A stretch of 29,655 bases of DNA. Origin: Bacillota bacterium. GTDB taxonomy: Bacteria; Bacillota_A; Clostridia; Lachnospirales; Lachnospiraceae. A program made the translations under genes and the position numbers. Under the pieces are notes generated by a model. That model made no database searches. It was not told where the DNA came from and was given only the letters and a program-made list of their open reading frames with translations. The stretch is from positions 1 to 29,655 of the forward strand of contig JAEZSL010000262.1 in assembly GCA_023443925.1 (NCBI GenBank), written 5' to 3'. This document shows positions 26,662 to 29,655 of the stretch, one piece after another (the stretch's first letter is position 1; the number at the start of each line of letters is the position of its first letter).

Positions 26662-27185
26662 ACTATAATTTTACATGAAGATAATGGAAATGTCAACAGA
26701 AATGGTTGATTTTACTGGTTTTCATTGAAAGACATTACTGGATTTAGATGAAATAAATGAATATTTATAATGCAATTTAATAAAAAAATTCTTCTTACAA
26801 AAAGGGAATAATGTTATAAATTTAACATGCAACCCAGTCCCCCTGCTTGGCTTTATGGAAAGTACAGCATATTTCACATGAAAAATTAATATATTTTATA
26901 AGTATTTTACTATTTATAATTATACCAATCTGATTTATAATAGACTTTGTAAGTTATATAAAAGACTTACAGGTCGTAATCAATATATTATTAATTTATT
27001 ATTTTGTAACGAATTAAACCAGTCATGGATAATTTCATAAATAATACAGTGTTAATTCAGCCTTTAATCAAATATAACCTTTAAAAATATTTTAAAGGAT
27101 TAATTGCTAAGGAAATTTATATATTGGTGGATTTCCTATATTTTTTATGAAATAAGTATTGTTTAATTTAGGAAACAGTAGTAAA
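26662..27185. other. Gene-free AT-rich region
   Basis: No credible gene or RNA gene. Two small inverted repeats are present: CCTTTAAAA (27078-27086) with TTTTAAAGG (27090-27098), and GGAAAT (27111-27116) with ATTTCC (27131-27136), the latter followed shortly by six T. The second could work as a weak terminator, but no gene upstream needs one in that direction. Confidence 0.45.
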
Positions 27186-27188
27186 ATA

Positions 27189-27240
27189 TTGACTAGCAAC
27201 GTCACAATATGACGAATTATCTCGAAACTGTTTTAAAACA
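27189..27240 (+). promoter_or_regulatory. Operator-like dyads upstream of the phospholipase-like gene
   Basis: A TTGACT box (27189-27194) is followed by the dyad CGTCA-CAATA-TGACG (27200-27214), placed where a repressor would block RNA polymerase. No good -10 box lies at 17 bases; AATTAT at 27215-27220 gives a 20-base spacer. A further perfect palindrome, TGTTTTAAAACA, lies at 27229-27240, close to the ribosome binding site. Confidence 0.4.
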
Positions 27241-27261
27241 CCTACTTGAATGGGGGACTTT

Positions 27262-27852
27262 ATGAGGAAAAAATCGCATATTTCCTTAGCGAATTATTTG
27301 ATAAAAAGTATGAAGTTTGAAGCTTTAAAGGACCACAAAAAATCATTTTACATTGGCAGTATTCTGCCGGATTGTGTTCCGTCTTTTATCACCAGAAAAC
27401 ACAACATTGAAGAGACTTTCGGAATATTAAAGGAAGAAATCTTAAAGATAACCGATAACTACGATATGAACAAGGGATTTACCAGATATTATTCAAGACA
27501 TCTTGGTGTGATTACCCACTATATAGCAGACTATTTTACATTTCCACATAATGATATCTTTCCCGGAAACTTGAAAGAACATTGCACTTATGAGAGGGAC
27601 TTGAAACTGGCTTTCAGGACTTATGTATTAAGTGAGGAAGCGGTTATCAGCCGAGAGAAAATAGCATTATTTAAGACAGTTGATGAAATACTAGATTTTG
27701 TTAAAGAAATGCATGAGGAATATTTGAAGGCAATTAAGGTTATAAAAGTAGACTGCATGTATATCGTTGAATTATGTCACAAAGTAGTTGATGCAATTTT
27801 ACACATATTTGAATTGAACTTTGGAAGAAACCATATCCTGGAGACGGCCTGA
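27262..27852 (+). CDS. Zinc-dependent phospholipase C-like protein
   Basis: A 196-residue protein matching the zinc-dependent phospholipase C / S1-P1 nuclease-like fold by its metal-ligand pattern: an early histidine (KKSHISLANYL), SFYIGSILPDCVPSF, then HLGVITHYIADYFTFPHN with histidines and aspartate spaced as zinc ligands. No signal peptide is visible, so this copy is probably cytoplasmic, as in many clostridial relatives that lack toxin activity. I chose ATG 27262, which has GGGGGA four bases upstream; ATG 27250 has no site. It is a lone gene followed by a terminator. The actual substrate is unknown. Confidence 0.75.
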   Translation: MRKKSHISLANYLIKSMKFEALKDHKKSFYIGSILPDCVPSFITRKHNIEETFGILKEEILKITDNYDMNKGFTRYYSRHLGVITHYIADYFTFPHNDIFPGNLKEHCTYERDLKLAFRTYVLSEEAVISREKIALFKTVDEILDFVKEMHEEYLKAIKVIKVDCMYIVELCHKVVDAILHIFELNFGRNHILETA

Positions 27853-27983
27853 GCGGCATTGGATAATATTACTGTCAGTCTGGTATGTTTCTGGTTTGGA
27901 TACCAAAGGACCGAGTTGAACGGGTCTGCCGGTATGGGCTATTCCTTATATTAAACCAATGACTTAAATTATAAAACATAAAT

Positions 27984-28040
27984 AACAGCATTCTTATCGT
28001 ATTGGTGTATGCGAATAGAATGCTGTTTTATTATTTTTTT
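27984..28040 (+). terminator. Rho-independent terminator after the phospholipase-like gene
   Basis: AACAGCATTCT (27984-27994) pairs perfectly with AGAATGCTGTT (28017-28027). A T-rich tail follows (28027-28040, with a run of seven T). The loop is 22 bases and may pair further inside. Clear intrinsic terminator about 130 bases after the stop. Confidence 0.75.
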
Positions 28041-28049
28041 ATTTTCCTA

Positions 28050-28080
28050 TTGACTCTTCCTTTGGGGAATCAGTTATACT
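28050..28080 (+). promoter_or_regulatory. MerR-type promoter with 19-bp spacer
   Basis: TTGACT (28050-28055), a 19-base spacer, TATACT (28075-28080). Promoters controlled by MerR-family activators typically have such over-long spacers with the operator in between. An imperfect dyad is visible here: ACT-C-TTCC on the left and GGAA-TC-AGT on the right. The next gene is a MerR-family regulator, so autoregulation is a natural inference. Confidence 0.7.
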
Positions 28081-28100
28081 TTGAGCATACCAATTATGTT

Positions 28101-28214
28101 GAAAGCTTGAAAATAGATTGAAAACTTGAAAATAGATTGTAAGCTTGAAAATAGATTGAAAGTTTGAAAATACATTGAAAGCTTGAATATGGATTGAAAG
28201 CTTGGAAAGGGATT
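28101..28214 (+). repeat. Six exact-length 19-bp tandem repeats in the regulator's leader
   Basis: Six head-to-tail units of exactly 19 bases, consensus GAAAGCTTGAAAATAGATT: 28101-28119, 28120-28138, 28139-28157, 28158-28176, 28177-28195 and 28196-28214. Units differ at zero to four positions. The array begins about 20 bases after the -10 box and ends right at the ribosome binding site (AGGTGG), so it should be transcribed as the 5' untranslated region. Confidence 0.85.
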
Positions 28215-28227
28215 AGGTGGAGAGATA

Positions 28228-29190
28228 ATGGAAAATATGATAAAAATCAAAGAGATAACCTCTAAATATGACATAACAGCCCGGACGCTTCGTTATTACG
28301 AAGATATGGGACTGGTACACAGTGTGAGAAGCGAGGATTATGCGTATCGGCTGTATGACGAGACCACAATTAAAAAGCTAGAACAGATATTAATATTAAG
28401 AAAGCTTAACATTAGTATAAAAGACATTCAGCGTATTTTCAACGCATCCGGCTCAGAGGTGGTTTTAGATGTTCTCGGTAAAAAAGTACAAAATATTGAT
28501 GATGAAGTTGCGCTTTTAAATGAGTTAAAGGAGATTGTACTAGAATTTATCCGAGAAATTGAACGAATAAATTTCAATGATTCATCCGATATTAAGCTGC
28601 TGTTTGACAAGGCTAAAGAGGTTGAAGATCATCTGACAAAGGTTGATTATATAGGCAAGCCCTCTAATATCGGCCGTTTAGTTGAAGTGACCCAAAAGCT
28701 TGAAAAAAAGCCGGATATAAGAGTCGTTGAATTGCCTGCGTGCAGAATGGTGACTTCTGGGGTGAAACAGGGCAATAATCATAATAAATTTGATAAAATG
28801 TGGGGTAAGCTTGATGCAAAAAGAAAAGATCGTTTTTTCCCGAGAGACTTTATGTGGTGGGATAAGGAAAGTAATGGTCCTGTTTGGTGGTATGCTGCTG
28901 AGGAGTGGGTAACGGAAGCGGATACGAAGGGCTTCAAATTTGTGGATTTTGAGGGCGGCATGTATGCAACTGCAATTGTGCCTGATTTTGATTACAATGA
29001 GGCTTTGCGGGCATACAATGGTATTAAGGATTGGATTGCAAAACATGATAACTTTGCGCTTGACGAACGCCCGGGACACGAAACTATGTGGCACGTCACC
29101 GGACCTGATCTTGTTGATTTTTTGGGTTATAAACAGGTTGAGTATTTCTTTCCGATCTGTTTAAAAAAAGATTATGCAAAGCAATTATAA
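28228..29190 (+). CDS. MerR-family regulator with GyrI-like effector-binding domain
   Basis: A 320-residue regulator. The N-terminal winged helix is typical of MerR proteins: IKEITSKYDITARTLRYYED, then YRLYDETTIKKLEQILILRK and the helix NISIKDIQRIF (to about residue 75). A dimerisation coiled coil follows (about 80-135). The C-terminal half (about 160-320) resembles a GyrI-like/BmrR-type ligand pocket (RVVELPACRMVTSGV, later YFFPICLKKDY), and is rich in tryptophan (MWWDKE, VWWYAAEEW), as expected for binding hydrophobic drugs. ATG 28228 follows AGGTGGAG. It has its own MerR-style promoter and a six-copy repeat leader. No target gene lies beside it, so it may act on itself and on distant genes. 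The ligand is unknown. Confidence 0.85.
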   Translation: MENMIKIKEITSKYDITARTLRYYEDMGLVHSVRSEDYAYRLYDETTIKKLEQILILRKLNISIKDIQRIFNASGSEVVLDVLGKKVQNIDDEVALLNELKEIVLEFIREIERINFNDSSDIKLLFDKAKEVEDHLTKVDYIGKPSNIGRLVEVTQKLEKKPDIRVVELPACRMVTSGVKQGNNHNKFDKMWGKLDAKRKDRFFPRDFMWWDKESNGPVWWYAAEEWVTEADTKGFKFVDFEGGMYATAIVPDFDYNEALRAYNGIKDWIAKHDNFALDERPGHETMWHVTGPDLVDFLGYKQVEYFFPICLKKDYAKQL

Positions 29191-29299
29191 TAATACAAAA
29201 TATTAAGTGCCAGTTTAGTAAAAATCTATAGACATATAATTACGTGCCTTTAGATTGTTTAAAGATTAAGTATTCTATATATAAATTTGATATAAAATC

Positions 29300-29346
29300 G
29301 GGGTCGCTGCTTCATAGATAAATTTACATCTATAAAACAGCGCCCC
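29300..29346. terminator. Hairpin between convergent regulator and ABC-F genes
   Basis: GGGG-T-CGCTG (29300-29309) pairs with CAGCG-CCCC (29338-29346) with one bulged T. Inside, ATAGAT (29314-29319) pairs with ATCTAT (29328-29333). On the leftward strand a GATTTTAT tract follows, so it may back up termination of the ABC-F gene as well as close the rightward MerR unit. Confidence 0.55.
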
Positions 29347-29433
29347 ATTTAAAAATGATTTATAAAACAGCTACTCATTTGATTTTAAATATAATTTTAA
29401 AACAGCGACTCATTTAAAAACGATTTATAAAAA
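29335..29433. repeat. Three short direct repeats
   Basis: The motif AAAACAGC followed by CATTT and then an AT-rich stretch occurs three times, with ACAGC at 29337, 29367 and 29402 (spacing 30 and 35). The first and third copies are the closest (ACAGCG...CATTTAAAAAxGATTTATAAAA). The first overlaps the terminator arm. Function unknown. Confidence 0.5.
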
Positions 29434-29437
29434 TTGA

Positions 29438-29480
29438 AACTACTAACGTACCCCTTGGATTAATCATTCAGGCAGTAGTT
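29438..29480 (-). terminator. Terminator of the leftward ABC-F gene
   Basis: AACTACT (29438-29444) and AGTAGTT (29474-29480) form a 7-bp stem that overlaps the stop codon of the leftward gene. In leftward RNA the stem is followed by CAATTTTTATAA, a run of five U. Modest stem, but the position and tail fit. Confidence 0.5.
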
Positions 29481-29655
29481 AAATATCGTCCTCGCCGCGG
29501 TCAATCTGCATTACCTGTCTCTTGCGTGCGAATTCGTCACTATCTAAATATTCGTCGTAAGTTGTAACCTTGTCAATTAATCCATTTGGTGTCAGTTCCA
29601 TAATACGGTTAGCAATAGTCTGGATAAACTGATGATCCTGGGAAGTAAATAATAT
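29479..29655 (-). CDS. ABC-F family ATPase, C-terminal end (cut by window edge)
   Basis: The last 58 codons of a leftward gene. Translated on the minus strand it reads ILFTSQDHQFIQTIANRIME, then LTPNGLIDKVTTYDEYLDSD and ends in GEDDI before a TAA at 29481-29479. The S-x-D-H-Q-F-I segment is the H-loop region of the second ATPase domain, and the LxPNGxIDKxxTYDEYL wording is typical of ABC-F translation factors (soluble, two ATPase domains, ribosome-binding). The stop sits in the stem of a terminator. Which ABC-F subgroup it belongs to, including resistance types, cannot be told from this end. Confidence 0.85.
   Translation of the reverse strand: MLFTSQDHQFIQTIANRIMELTPNGLIDKVTTYDEYLDSDEFARKRQVMQIDRGEDDI

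Noticed and set aside
28074..28274. Minus-strand open frame with FQSIFK-like peptide repeats
   Set aside because: The peptide repeats come only from the 19-bp DNA array read in reverse. It has no binding site and runs against the promoter and gene there.
28678..29094. 138-codon minus-strand open frame inside the MerR gene
   Set aside because: Shadow of the GyrI-like domain; the sense product has clear family features.

Overview
The window comes from a low-GC, Gram-positive anaerobe of the class Clostridia, most likely a Lachnospiraceae-type organism. The grounds are AT-rich DNA with very AT-rich intergenic regions, strong AGGAGG-type ribosome binding sites, several TTG starts, and neighbours typical of that group: a Tad-like pilus locus without a secretin, S-layer-homology-like and large secreted proteins, a HelD helicase and an ABC-F protein. 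No rRNA, tRNA, CRISPR array or intact mobile element was seen.

Layout. Bases 1-45 are the start of a leftward gene whose start codon lies in an 11-bp inverted repeat. Bases 663-7785 are a tightly overlapping rightward operon for a divergent Tad/Flp-type (type IVc pilus-like) machine: a CpaE/TadZ-like protein, a CpaB/RcpC-like SAF-domain protein, a second TadZ-fold protein with no P-loop, a third CpaE/TadZ-like protein, a membrane-anchored CpaF/TadA ATPase, and one long membrane protein that looks like TadB and TadC joined. A 13-bp tandem-repeat tract follows (about 7859-8022), then two small pilin-like proteins (8187-9019), a 1750-residue secreted protein with Ig-like domains, a very long coiled coil and Big_2-like domains (9218-14470), and two further single-pass, minor-pilin-like proteins (14525-15980). 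The second of these ends in a cysteine cluster. My inference is that the whole block builds one surface appendage: cytoplasmic ATPases and a platform assemble the small hydrophobic-N-terminus subunits, with the giant protein as a stalk or partner.

A second tandem-repeat tract (15-bp units, 15999-16206) and about 740 bases of gene-free AT-rich DNA separate this from a pair of exported proteins: one with an SLH-like N-terminal half (16945-18186) and a 1077-residue protein of unknown function (18191-21424), closed by a strong hairpin.

The rest is housekeeping or accessory: a HelD-like helicase (21701-23851), a short GC-richer segment that may be an intron remnant, an NTP_transf_6-type nucleotidyltransferase-like protein with a near-consensus promoter (24287-24901), a bidirectional terminator, a leftward CNNM/CorC-type transporter (25162-26439), a zinc-dependent phospholipase C-like protein (27262-27852), and a MerR regulator with a GyrI-like effector domain (28228-29190). 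The MerR gene has a MerR-style promoter with a 19-bp spacer, then six exact-length 19-bp tandem repeats in its untranslated leader. The window ends in the 3' end of a leftward ABC-F gene.
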